A stretch of DNA of 32,832 bases from Curtobacterium sp. VKM Ac-1376 (GTDB lineage: Bacteria; Actinomycetota; Actinomycetes; Actinomycetales; Microbacteriaceae), in contig NZ_JADKRV010000025.1 in assembly GCF_015351025.1 (NCBI RefSeq), positions 1-32,832 of the forward strand, read 5' to 3'. Of the stretch, positions 17,980-25,590 are shown piece by piece. Every line of letters starts with the position of its first letter. Within the stretch, counting starts at the first letter, position 1. Made by a program: the position numbers and the translations under genes. Under the pieces are notes generated by a model. The model ran no database searches and was not told where the DNA came from. It worked only from the letters and a program-made list of their open reading frames with translations.

Positions 17980-18951
17980 ATGGTCAGGACACGGGCGTGG
18001 TGCAAGGGCGACGCGGTGGAACGGGACTTCCCCGTCGACCGAATCTCCGACCTCGTCGCCGACGCGGACACCTTCGTGTGGGTCGACTACACCGACCCCG
18101 CGGCGAGCGACCTCGAGCAGATCGAGGAGGAACTCGGCATCCACGCGCTCGCCGTCGAGGACGCCGTCGAGCAGGGGCAACGTCCGAAGCTCGACCGGTA
18201 CCGCGACAGCCTGTTCCTCGTGGTCTACGACGTGGGCGGCACGGACGACGCCGGTGACCTCGTCCTGCACGAGGTGAAGGCCTTCGTCACGGAGCGCGCC
18301 CTGGTGACGATCCACGGGGCCGACGTCGACACCACCCGGATGGAGCACCGACTCACCGCGAACGCCGACATCGCGGATCACGGGGTGTCCTGGCTGGTCT
18401 GGGCCCTGCTCGACTCCGTCGTCGACCGTGCCACGGACACGGTGGAGGACCTGGAGCGGCAGATCGACGCGCTCGAGGACGACCTGTTCGAGCCCGGCGA
18501 CCCCCGCGAACAGCAGATCCAGCGGCGGTCTTTCCGACTCCGCAAGACCCTGGGGGTGCTCCGGCGCCTGATCGTCCCGACACGGGACAGCGTGGCCTCG
18601 CTGCTGCACGGTGACGCGGAGACGATCTCGAACGGCATCCGTCCGTACTTCCGCGACGTCGAGGACCACCTCGTCTCGATCGCCGACTCGGTCGAACAGC
18701 TCCGCGACGCGGTGTCGAGCGTCCTGGACACGACGCTGAACCTGGCGTCGAACCGGCAGAACACGGTGATGAAGAAGGTGACGAGCTGGGCGGCGATCAT
18801 CGCGATCCCCACCGGGGTCACGAGCTTCTTCGGGCAGAACGTCGCGTTCCCCGGCGAGGGCGCCTGGAGCGGCCTCTGGGCGTCGCTCGCGATCATCGTC
18901 GCGTCGTCACTGGTGCTCTACCGCGTGTTCAAGACCCGCGACTGGCTCTGA
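17980..18951 (+). CDS. corA: CorA-family magnesium/divalent cation transporter
   Basis: 323 residues. An alpha/beta cytoplasmic domain is followed by a long helical stalk (DTVEDLERQIDALEDDLFE, FRLRKTLGVLRRLIVPTRD, LRDAVSSVLDTTLNLASNRQNTVMKKVTSWAAI) and two C-terminal membrane helices (about 265-284 and 299-316) ending in the positively charged KTRDWL typical of CorA. The usual pore-loop motif GMN is replaced by GQN (residues 285-287): the glycine and the selectivity-related asparagine are kept, methionine is not. Variants at this position occur in CorA-like proteins, so cation preference is uncertain (Mg, Co, Zn or efflux). It is probably transcribed alone from its own leaderless promoter. 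Confidence 0.9.
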   Translation: MVRTRAWCKGDAVERDFPVDRISDLVADADTFVWVDYTDPAASDLEQIEEELGIHALAVEDAVEQGQRPKLDRYRDSLFLVVYDVGGTDDAGDLVLHEVKAFVTERALVTIHGADVDTTRMEHRLTANADIADHGVSWLVWALLDSVVDRATDTVEDLERQIDALEDDLFEPGDPREQQIQRRSFRLRKTLGVLRRLIVPTRDSVASLLHGDAETISNGIRPYFRDVEDHLVSIADSVEQLRDAVSSVLDTTLNLASNRQNTVMKKVTSWAAIIAIPTGVTSFFGQNVAFPGEGAWSGLWASLAIIVASSLVLYRVFKTRDWL

Positions 18952-19018
18952 GCGCGCCCAGGACCATGGGACGAAGCGACCACGGACGAGGCGCAGCCGC
19001 GGCGGACCGCTGACCGCA

Positions 19019-20170
19019 TCAGAGTGCGAGCGCGAGGACGCCCGCCACCACGGTGAGCGGTGCCACGAGGCAGCCGAGCGCCACGTACCGCCCCCACGAC
19101 AGGTGCACGCCCTCAGCGGAGAGGCGCGCGTGCCAGAGCAGCGTCGCGAGCGATGCCCACGGCGTCACCAGGCACCCCGCGTTCACGCCGATGAGCAGGG
19201 CCGCGGACCGCAGGGCTTCGTGCCCGGCGGCCGGCTCGAGCACCAGGTACGCGGGCAGGTTGTCGATCGCGTTCGCCGCCACCGCGCCCGCTCCCCCGAG
19301 CAGCAGGAGCGGCCCGGTGCCCGTGCCGTCACCGAGCGCCTGCACGATCGGGTCGGTCAGACCCGTGCCGTGCAGTGTCTCCACCACGACGAAGAGCCCG
19401 GCGGCGAACAGGAGCGTCGACCACGGAACCCGCGACGGCCGGAGTTCCGACGGCGACCGGAACACCGCGACCACGACGAGCACCAGGGCCGCCACGGTCG
19501 CCGCGACCCACACCGTCACCCCGGCGGTCAGTGCCACGACGAGCGCCACCAGCACGGCGGACGCGGCCCAGAACGACACCGGGTCGCGCGGACGACGCAC
19601 CGACACGGGGGTGTACCGGCCGAACAGCTGGCCGCGGAACACCACGAGCAGGACGACGCAGGGGACGACGACCCCCGCCACGGCCGGCCACGCCATCAGT
19701 CCGGCGAAGGCCAGCGGTCCGCCGAGTCCCATCCGGTCGACGGCGAGCAGGTTCGTCAGGTTCGACACCGGCAGCAGCAGCGACGCGGTGTTCGCGAGCC
19801 AGACGGTGGTGAGCGCGAACGGCATCGGGGGCAGCCCCACCCGGCGTGCCAGCGAGATGACGATCGGGGTGAGGAGCACGGCGGTGGTGTCGATGGACAG
19901 GAAGACGGTGCAGAGCACGGCGAGCACGACCACCGCACCCCAGAGCCCGATCGTCCGTCCGCCGCCGGCCCGAGCGGCGACGTCGGCGAGCCGGTCGAAC
20001 ACGCCGGCATCCGCCGCGAGCTCGGCGACGACGGTCAGCCCGAGCACGAAGCCGAGCACGGGCAGGACCCGCTCGGCCAGCACCCCGAGGTCGCCGAGCG
20101 GCAGCAGCCCGGACACGACGCACACCGCGCCGACCACGAGCAAGGCCGCTCCGATGACCGCCTGTCGCAC
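19019..20170 (-). CDS. ArsB/SLC13-type permease
   Basis: A 383-residue integral membrane protein with about 10-11 helices and an inverted-repeat layout of the ion transporter superfamily. Both repeats show ArsB-like re-entrant motifs: SIDTTAVLLTPIVISLARRVG with LANTASLLLPVSNLTNLLA in the first half and AIDNLPAYLVLEP with GVNAGCLVTPWASLATLLWH in the second. These resemble arsenite antiporters and related anion/sodium symporters. No arsR, arsC or arsA is near, so arsenite is only one possible substrate. The GTG at 20170 follows GAGGAG with 5-base spacing; the frame stays open further upstream but without a good site. It is divergent from the 62-residue gene at 20265. Confidence 0.82.
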   Translation of the reverse strand: MRQAVIGAALLVVGAVCVVSGLLPLGDLGVLAERVLPVLGFVLGLTVVAELAADAGVFDRLADVAARAGGGRTIGLWGAVVVLAVLCTVFLSIDTTAVLLTPIVISLARRVGLPPMPFALTTVWLANTASLLLPVSNLTNLLAVDRMGLGGPLAFAGLMAWPAVAGVVVPCVVLLVVFRGQLFGRYTPVSVRRPRDPVSFWAASAVLVALVVALTAGVTVWVAATVAALVLVVVAVFRSPSELRPSRVPWSTLLFAAGLFVVVETLHGTGLTDPIVQALGDGTGTGPLLLLGGAGAVAANAIDNLPAYLVLEPAAGHEALRSAALLIGVNAGCLVTPWASLATLLWHARLSAEGVHLSWGRYVALGCLVAPLTVVAGVLALAL

Positions 20171-20264
20171 GAACGCTCCTCGTTTCCCGACGCCGACGGC
20201 AGGGCCCGGCGGCGCTCCAATGTACGGGCCGGTAGCGTTGACGGTACGACGACAGGAGGCCTCT

Positions 20265-20453
20265 GTGCGCAAGTTCATGTTCAACGGTGCGGTGTGGAGT
20301 TCGCTCATCAGCGGCTACAGCGTGCTGCAGACCACCCGGCGGGGACCGCGCGACTGGCGGCTCGCGCTGACGTGGGTCGCGTGGCTCGCGACGACGGTCG
20401 TGGCGATCGGCACGGTCGTCGAGGACGACCGAGCGGTCAAGGCACGGCAGTAG
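20265..20453 (+). CDS. 62-residue single-helix membrane protein
   Basis: The GTG start is supported by a perfect AGGAGG (20254-20259) with 5-base spacing and a TAGCGT -10-like hexamer at 20233-20238. The protein has a positively charged N-terminal half (SVLQTTRRGPRDWR) and one membrane helix (LALTWVAWLATTVVAIGTVV) with a polar C-terminus. No family is recognised. The good ribosome site and the following strong hairpin argue it is real. Being divergent from the ArsB-like permease, it may share regulation with it. Confidence 0.7.
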   Translation: MRKFMFNGAVWSSLISGYSVLQTTRRGPRDWRLALTWVAWLATTVVAIGTVVEDDRAVKARQ

Positions 20454-20472
20454 GGCGTGGAAGCGACCCCAT

Positions 20473-20520
20473 GACGGACGGGAGGCCCGTGGCGGATCCG
20501 CCACGGGCCTCCCGTCCGTC
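20473..20520. terminator. 48-bp perfect palindrome, bidirectional terminator, hairpin family member
   Basis: Perfect 24-bp arms with no spacer between the convergent 62-residue gene (stop 20453) and mscS (stop 20541). The outer arms GACGGACGGGAGGC/GCCTCCCGTCCGTC recur in hairpins at 30411-30454 and 32763-32806, while the inner sequence differs. It probably terminates both genes. Confidence 0.75.
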
Positions 20521-20540
20521 GTGATGCGGGTCTGGAGCCG

Positions 20541-21704
20541 TCAGCGCTCCGATTCCGGGATACCGGACGTCTGGATCGGTCCGGTGAAGAGCGCGCCGCG
20601 CTCGTCGTCGCCGAACAGCTGCGAGTCCCCCTCCGCCGGGCGCCCGCGTCGGCGGAGTGCCGGGGCGGTCGGTTCGGTGAGCTGCACGCGCTGGACCGGC
20701 AGGGCATCCGGGTGCGTGCGCTGGATCCACTCGACCATCTCCTCGCGCACGTAGCAGCGGAGGTCGAACAGCCCGCCGGCGTCCGGTGCCGTGACGAGGA
20801 TGCGCACCCGCACGAGCCCGCCGACCGCGTCGGTCACCTGGAGCACCTTGACACGCCGGTCCCAGATCGTCGACGTCTCGAGGATCCGGTCGAGCTCGGC
20901 ACGCATGTCCGTCGGACTCACCCCCCAGTCGAGGTCGAACTCGACGGCGCCGAGCAGCTCGCTGCCGGTGCGGGTCCAGTTCTCGAAGGGCGTCGAGGTG
21001 AAGTACGTGGACGGCAGCACGAATCGCCGGTCGTCCCACAGGTGCACGACCACGTAGGTCAGGGTGATCTCCTCGATCCGGCCCCACTGTTGCTCGACCA
21101 CGACGACGTCGTCCACGCGGATCGACCCGGAGAACGCCAGCTGCATGCCCGCGAAGACGTTGCCGAGCGTCGACTGCGCCGCCAGGCCGGCAACGACCGA
21201 GATGAGACCGGCACTCGCCAGCACGCTCGCTCCGGCAGCCTCGACGCCGTCGAACGTGAGCAGGATCGCGCCGACCCCGATGATGACGAGCAGGGCGACG
21301 GTGAGGCGCCGGATGATGAGCACCTGCGTGCGGATGCGCCTTGCCTGACGGTTGTCGGGGACGTCGATGCGGAACCGGTGGAGGCCCAGGTCCTCGAGGA
21401 AGATCGCGATCTGGCACGCCAACCAGCAGCCCAGCGCGATCGTGACGATGAGGAACCCGTGCACGACCCCGTCCCGCCAGGGGTACACCTCGGCGTTCCG
21501 CGGGATGCTCGACGTGAACGCGATCCAGAGCAGGACCACCAGGAGCACGCTGCGGAACGGGTGCTTCATCCGCCGCGACAGCACGCCGGCCCATCGTTCC
21601 CGGCGTGCGATCGTCCGGAGCACCAGGTGCAGGACGAGGGCGGCGACGGCGGTGATGAGCAGGGCGAACCCGATCGCGACGAGGAGTCGGAGGAGGATGT
21701 CCAT
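20541..21704 (-). CDS. MscS-family mechanosensitive ion channel
   Basis: 387 residues. Four or more N-terminal membrane helices (from LLVAIGFALLITAVAALVLHLV) precede the pore helix and beta domain: ASVLASAGLISVVAGLAAQSTLGNVFAGMQLAFSGSIRVDDVVVVEQQWGRIEEITLTYVVV, the MscS signature. A C-terminal soluble vestibule domain follows, then a polar arginine/glutamate tail. MscS-type channels open under membrane tension to release solutes on hypo-osmotic shock. The ATG at 21704 lacks a clear ribosome site; TTGCAT lies six bases upstream, so it may be leaderless, and a TTG 12 bases upstream is an alternative. It sits next to the osmolyte importer on the same strand, with a terminator between. Confidence 0.9.
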   Translation of the reverse strand: MDILLRLLVAIGFALLITAVAALVLHLVLRTIARRERWAGVLSRRMKHPFRSVLLVVLLWIAFTSSIPRNAEVYPWRDGVVHGFLIVTIALGCWLACQIAIFLEDLGLHRFRIDVPDNRQARRIRTQVLIIRRLTVALLVIIGVGAILLTFDGVEAAGASVLASAGLISVVAGLAAQSTLGNVFAGMQLAFSGSIRVDDVVVVEQQWGRIEEITLTYVVVHLWDDRRFVLPSTYFTSTPFENWTRTGSELLGAVEFDLDWGVSPTDMRAELDRILETSTIWDRRVKVLQVTDAVGGLVRVRILVTAPDAGGLFDLRCYVREEMVEWIQRTHPDALPVQRVQLTEPTAPALRRRGRPAEGDSQLFGDDERGALFTGPIQTSGIPESER

Positions 21705-21762
21705 CCGTCCATGCAAGCAAGGAACGACGAGCGTCGTCCAGGAAGCCGGCCACGGACGCGAC

Positions 21763-21795
21763 GAGGCCCGGTGCGCTCGACGCGCACCGGGCCTC
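21763..21795 (-). terminator. Terminator of the betaine transporter operon
   Basis: A 14-bp perfect stem (GAGGCCCGGTGCGC at 21763-21776 with 21782-21795) and a 5-base loop, 26 bases beyond the stop of the substrate-binding protein gene. Confidence 0.75.
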
Positions 21796-21820
21796 CGATC
21801 GTGATGTCGGACCGACCTCG

Positions 21821-22735
21821 CTACTTGCCGGACGTGAGCGAGTCCACGTAGTCCTCGTTCTCGCCGACCCACTTCTCGACGATCGACTGGTACTCGGACT
21901 GGTCCGCGCCGCTGTTCACGAGCACGTCCTCGAGCGAGTACAGGGTGTCCGAGTCCATCTCGAACTCCTTCAGCCACTTCTCGGCCTGCGGGAAGTCGTC
22001 GCCGAAGTCCTCGTTCACGACGGTGTGGATGCTCTCGTTGTCGCCGAGGGCGCCCTTCGGGTCCTCCAGGTCCTTCACGTCGAAGGCGCTGTAGGCCCAG
22101 TGCGGACGCCAGAGCGTCACGACGATGTCGCTGCCGTCCTTCTCCGACTTCTTCAGCTCGGACAGCATCGCCGGCGTCGAGCTCGTGACGAGCTCCCAGT
22201 CCTCGAGTCCGTAGGCCTTCATGACCTTGTCCTTGACGATCGCGGTCTCACCGGCACCCGGCTCGATGCCCACGATCCGACCACCGAAGTCGTCCTTGTG
22301 GGCGGCCAGGTCGGCGAGGGAGTCGATGGGTGCGTCAGCGTTCACCGTCAACTCGAGCGAGGCCTGGTCGTTCCACGACCCCAGGTCGTCGAGCGTGTCG
22401 CCGTACTTCTCCATGTACGCCTTGTGGGTGTTCGGCAGCCACGTGTCGAGCACGGCGTCGTAGTCGCCCTGCGCGAGGCCCTGGTAGGCCGGAGCGGGGT
22501 CGGCGTAGTCGAGCTCGACGTCGTAGCCCTTCTGCTCGAGGACGTACTTCCACAGCTCGCTCGCCGCGGTGTCCTCGTCCCAGCCGTTGAAGACGACCAT
22601 CTTCATGGCCTGCTTGTCGCCGTTGTCGAGGGTCTCCGACGAGTTGCTCGAGCCGGGGGGCGAGCAGGCGCTCAGTGCGAGCGCTGCTGCTGCGCCGAGT
22701 CCGAGGGCGGACAGGGTCTTGGTGCGGTTCTTCAT
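21821..22735 (-). CDS. opuAC: Glycine betaine/choline-type ABC transporter substrate-binding lipoprotein
   Basis: 304 residues with a lipoprotein signal: KNRTK, a hydrophobic stretch, and the lipobox L-S-A-C with cysteine 24 as lipid anchor. The mature protein is an OpuAC/ProX-type domain. The tryptophans likely to form the quaternary-ammonium cage are visible in VVFNGWDEDT, DAVLDTWLPNTHKAYM and VVTLWRPHWAYSAF. The ATG follows AAGGAA. It is the last gene of the ATPase-permease-binding protein operon, 109 bp after the permease, with a 16-bp palindrome immediately after the permease stop; this may allow separate, higher expression of the binding protein. Confidence 0.92.
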   Translation of the reverse strand: MKNRTKTLSALGLGAAAALALSACSPPGSSNSSETLDNGDKQAMKMVVFNGWDEDTAASELWKYVLEQKGYDVELDYADPAPAYQGLAQGDYDAVLDTWLPNTHKAYMEKYGDTLDDLGSWNDQASLELTVNADAPIDSLADLAAHKDDFGGRIVGIEPGAGETAIVKDKVMKAYGLEDWELVTSSTPAMLSELKKSEKDGSDIVVTLWRPHWAYSAFDVKDLEDPKGALGDNESIHTVVNEDFGDDFPQAEKWLKEFEMDSDTLYSLEDVLVNSGADQSEYQSIVEKWVGENEDYVDSLTSGK

Positions 22736-22828
22736 GGGTTCCTTCCGGGTTCGACGCCACGTGCCGGAGATCCGGTGGCGGGCGTCGTGATCACGGCGTG
22801 CTGTCACCGTGCGGTCTTGGGGGCTGTG

Positions 22829-22844
22829 CGAGCGGTACCGCTCG
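22829..22844. repeat. 16-bp perfect palindrome after the permease stop codon
   Basis: CGAGCGGTACCGCTCG directly abuts the permease stop codon (22845-22847) in the 109-bp permease to binding-protein gap. As RNA it forms a small hairpin that may protect or process the mRNA; as DNA it could be an operator. Confidence 0.5.
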
Positions 22845-23777
22845 TCACGCGTTCGCCGGGACGGGCTGCTCCGCCTGCTGCTGCGCCGTCTCGCGCGGGG
22901 CCTCGCCGCTCGGGGCGGCGGGCTTCCGGACACGACGACCGGTGCGCTCACCACCGAACGCCGCCGTCAGCCGGTCGAGGACGATCGCGAGCACCACGAC
23001 GGAGATGCCGGCCTCAGAGCCGAGGCCCACGTCGATGCGGTTCAGGGCGGCGACGATCTGCCCACCCAGCCCTCCAGCGCCGACCATGCCGGCGATGACG
23101 ACCATCGACAGCGAGAGCATGATCACCTGGTTCACGCCGGCCATGATGCTCGGCCGTGCCAGGGGCAGCTGGATCTGGCGGAGGATGCGCCACGGGCTGG
23201 AACCGAAGGCGGCCCCTGCTTCCACGACCTCGGCGCTGACCCCGCGGATGCCGAGCTCGGTGAGGCGGACACCGGGCGCCATCGCGAACACGATGGTGGC
23301 GATGATGCCCGGCACCGGTCCGATGCCGAACAGGATGAGCGCGGGGATCAGGTACACGAAGGCCGGTGTGGTCTGCATGAAGTCGAGGACCGGCTTGATC
23401 GTCCGGCTCGCGCCGTCCGACCGAGCGGCCCAGACGCCGAGCGGGAGGCTGAGCACGATCGCGATGCCGGCCGCCACGACGACGAGCGTCAGGGATTCCA
23501 TCGCGTAGCTCCACTCGCCGATGCTGGCGATGAGCGCGAGCCCGAGGACGGTGCCCAGTGCGAGCTTCCACCCCTTCGCCCAGAACGCGAGCGCACCGAG
23601 GACGACGATGACGGCCCAGAAGGGCGGCGACGTCAGGAAGTACTCGATCCAGTCGTAGAAGAAGGTGAAGATCGACGCGACGACGTCGAAGAAGCCGCCG
23701 AGGTACGTGGTGATCCACTCGACGACCGCGTCGACCGCGTCTCCGAGCCGGAGTCGGAATCCGAAGAGACTGGTCAT
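22845..23777 (-). CDS. opuAB: Glycine betaine/choline-type ABC transporter permease
   Basis: A 310-residue inner membrane permease of the ProW/OpuAB type. After a hydrophilic and amphipathic N-terminal segment there are about six to seven membrane helices. The ATPase-contact EAA loop is VEAGAAFGSSPWRILRQIQLPLARPSIMAG, close to the family consensus. The preceding LDFMQTTPAFVYLIPALILFGIG is also characteristic. The ATG overlaps the stop of the ATPase gene (ATGA), so the two are translationally coupled. Confidence 0.93.
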   Translation of the reverse strand: MTSLFGFRLRLGDAVDAVVEWITTYLGGFFDVVASIFTFFYDWIEYFLTSPPFWAVIVVLGALAFWAKGWKLALGTVLGLALIASIGEWSYAMESLTLVVVAAGIAIVLSLPLGVWAARSDGASRTIKPVLDFMQTTPAFVYLIPALILFGIGPVPGIIATIVFAMAPGVRLTELGIRGVSAEVVEAGAAFGSSPWRILRQIQLPLARPSIMAGVNQVIMLSLSMVVIAGMVGAGGLGGQIVAALNRIDVGLGSEAGISVVVLAIVLDRLTAAFGGERTGRRVRKPAAPSGEAPRETAQQQAEQPVPANA

Positions 23778-25156
23778 GCGTCGACTCCCGTCGATCCGTT
23801 CGTGGAGACTGCGTCCGCAGTCCTGGGTGCGTCGAGGACCAGCTGCTCGCCGGTCGCGAGCGTCGAGTCCATGTCCGAGTCGCTGATGCGTGTCACGGGT
23901 TCGAGCACCGGGATCGGCATCGTGGCAGTCGGCACGTTGCCGAGCGCCGCCAACAGCGTCACCCGCGGGACGACGCCGAGCAGTCGCTCCTGGTCGTCGA
24001 CCACGGCGATCGGCAGCGGTGACTCGACGGCGAGCTCGAACAGGTCGGTGAGTGCGGTGTCCGGAGCCACCACCGCGTACGCGGTGTTCACGATCGCGTC
24101 GAGGTTCGTGTCACCGGCCTTCACCTGCCGCATCACGTCACTGTCGCGGACCCAGCCCTCGAGCTTCCGGCCGCGGCCCGTGACGAAGACGGCGGCCGTC
24201 TGCAGGTCGCGCATCACGCGGAGCGCGCCGCGTGGGCCGACCGTCAGCGGCACGACGGCTCGGGCGGGCTCCATCACGCTCGAGGCGGTGAGGACCCGCG
24301 CGCGGTCGACGTCCTGCACGAACTGGGCGACGTAGTCGTTCGCCGGGTCGGTGAGGATGTCCTCCGGGGACCCGATCTGCACGATCCGGCCGTCGCGCAT
24401 CACGGCGATCCGGTCACCGAGGAACATGGCTTCGTTGAGGTCGTGGGTGATGAAGACGATGGTCTTGCCGAGCCGCTGCTGCAGGTCGACGAGCTGCTCC
24501 TGCATCTCACGGCGGATGAGCGGGTCGAGCGCGCTGAACGCCTCGTCCATCAGCAGGACGTCCGTCTCGGCCGCGAGGGCGCGGGCGATGCCGACGCGCT
24601 GCTGCATGCCACCGGACAGCTCGTCGGGCTTCGCGTCCGCCCACACGTCGAGGCCGACCAGGTCGATCACCTCGCGGGCCTTCGCGAGCCGGGTCGCCTT
24701 GTCGACGCCGTTCACCTCGAGGCCGAACGCGACGTTCTCCAGGACGGTGCGGTGCGGCAGCAGGGCGAAGTGCTGGAACACCATCGACACGCTCGACCGT
24801 CGGATGTCGCGGATCTCCTTCGGCGTGGCCTTCGTGACCGTGCGACCGCCGATCTCGACACCGCCGGCGGTGGGTTCGAGCAGGCCGTTGAGCATCCGGA
24901 TGAGTGTGGACTTGCCGGAGCCGGACAGCCCCATGACGACGAAGATCTCACCGGGACGCACGTCGAACGATGCATCGATGACCGCGGCGGATCCCTGCTC
25001 GCGGACCTCGTCCCGGGTAGCACCGGCGGCGAGGCGACGGACGGCCTCCGCAGGTCGGCGGCCGAAGACCTTGTAGACGCCGCGGACACTGACCGCGGCG
25101 TCGTCGGTCGGACTCGGCGACGTGCCGTGCCGGTTCTCAGATGGGGCGATGGACAA
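23774..25156 (-). CDS. opuAA: Glycine betaine/choline-type ABC transporter ATP-binding protein
   Basis: About 460 residues. The ProV/OpuAA-type ATPase has Walker [10 protein letters not shown] (77-84), Q-loop [14 protein letters not shown], signature [16 protein letters not shown], Walker [14 protein letters not shown] and switch histidine in FITHDLNEA. Two CBS domains follow (about 345-450), which in this family sense ionic strength or nucleotides and gate the transporter. The family's helical leader before the Walker region ([23 protein letters not shown]) is present. No ATG fits; I chose TTG at 25156 because GAGGAG stands 5 bases upstream. The open frame continues to 25402 but that part looks non-coding. 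Confidence 0.9.
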   Translation of the reverse strand: MSIAPSENRHGTSPSPTDDAAVSVRGVYKVFGRRPAEAVRRLAAGATRDEVREQGSAAVIDASFDVRPGEIFVVMGLSGSGKSTLIRMLNGLLEPTAGGVEIGGRTVTKATPKEIRDIRRSSVSMVFQHFALLPHRTVLENVAFGLEVNGVDKATRLAKAREVIDLVGLDVWADAKPDELSGGMQQRVGIARALAAETDVLLMDEAFSALDPLIRREMQEQLVDLQQRLGKTIVFITHDLNEAMFLGDRIAVMRDGRIVQIGSPEDILTDPANDYVAQFVQDVDRARVLTASSVMEPARAVVPLTVGPRGALRVMRDLQTAAVFVTGRGRKLEGWVRDSDVMRQVKAGDTNLDAIVNTAYAVVAPDTALTDLFELAVESPLPIAVVDDQERLLGVVPRVTLLAALGNVPTATMPIPVLEPVTRISDSDMDSTLATGEQLVLDAPRTADAVSTNGSTGVDA

Positions 25157-25394
25157 CTGGGCTCCTCGCGTCACCACGGCGAACGGAGCGCACGTGCGGC
25201 AACGGTGTGGTTGCGAACGGGTCGCCCTGGACGATGCGCACGGCCACGTCGAGCCCGGCGCCACTGCGCAGGGCGAGCGATCACGCACGCTGGGACCACG
25301 CTCGGGGCGGTCCCGGTCCGGCCGACCGTACGATCGCGGCGCTGCTGGCCACGGACGCGTTCTGGTCGTCGTGCCCCCCGGCCGTCGGGCCTGT

Positions 25395-25427
25395 GGGGAC
25401 ACTCAAACATAGCGGCCGCTTGTCCCC
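25395..25427. promoter_or_regulatory. Inverted repeat around a possible opuAA -10
   Basis: GGGGACA (25395-25401) and TGTCCCC (25421-25427) flank 19 bases that include TATGTT read on the minus strand. This may be the osmotically regulated opuAA promoter with a repressor site, but the leader would be unusually long. Confidence 0.3.
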
Positions 25428-25504
25428 CGGAGCGAATCGACGTCCTCCGGAATCCCGGCGACCTCTGTACCCCACCCTCGGCGTGTCGCCTGCGCACATG
25501 GGGA

Positions 25505-25528
25505 TCACGATCGTGACCGTCTCGTTAC
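25505..25528 (+). promoter_or_regulatory. Candidate GlnR box upstream of the asparagine-permease-like gene
   Basis: GTGAC-CGTCTC-GTTAC (25513-25528) fits the actinobacterial GlnR pattern GTNAC-N6-GNNAC (AC-n9-AC). It overlaps a perfect 12-bp palindrome TCACGATCGTGA at 25505-25516. It lies about 63-78 bp before the inferred transcription start, a normal activator position. Pattern match only. Confidence 0.35.
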
Positions 25529-25577
25529 AGATCAGCTCCCTCGGAGGTTTGTGTGCCGACCCGATTCCGAGCGCATG

Positions 25578-25583
25578 TAGGTT
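25578..25583 (+). promoter_or_regulatory. -10 element TAGGTT, leaderless permease promoter
   Basis: TAGGTT lies seven bases before the ATG at 25591 and there is no Shine-Dalgarno, so the transcript should begin at or beside the start codon. No convincing -35 is visible, which suits activator-dependent control. Confidence 0.5.
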
Positions 25584-25590
25584 GTCGCGC

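Larger units (their letters stand above)
25157..25590. other. 434-bp intergenic region between opuAA and the permease gene
   Basis: I see no convincing gene on either strand; the open frames are arginine/proline-rich artefacts of high GC. It is the divergent control region of two transporter units. Visible elements: an inverted repeat GGGGACA (25395-25401) and TGTCCCC (25421-25427) enclosing a minus-strand TATGTT hexamer (25411 to 25406); a 12-bp palindrome TCACGATCGTGA (25505-25516); a GlnR-box-like GTGAC-N6-GTTAC (25513-25528); and the permease -10 (25578-25583). If TATGTT is the opuAA -10, its leader would be about 245 bases. I recognise no riboswitch. Confidence 0.5.

Noticed and set aside
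22809..24335. 508-residue + strand open frame opposite the betaine permease and ATPase genes
   Set aside because: Composition dominated by D, R, E and G without domain; shadow of the importer genes.
25157..25590. c-di-AMP or other riboswitch before opuAA or the permease
   Set aside because: I could not find the conserved core of any riboswitch class I know, and the permease appears leaderless.
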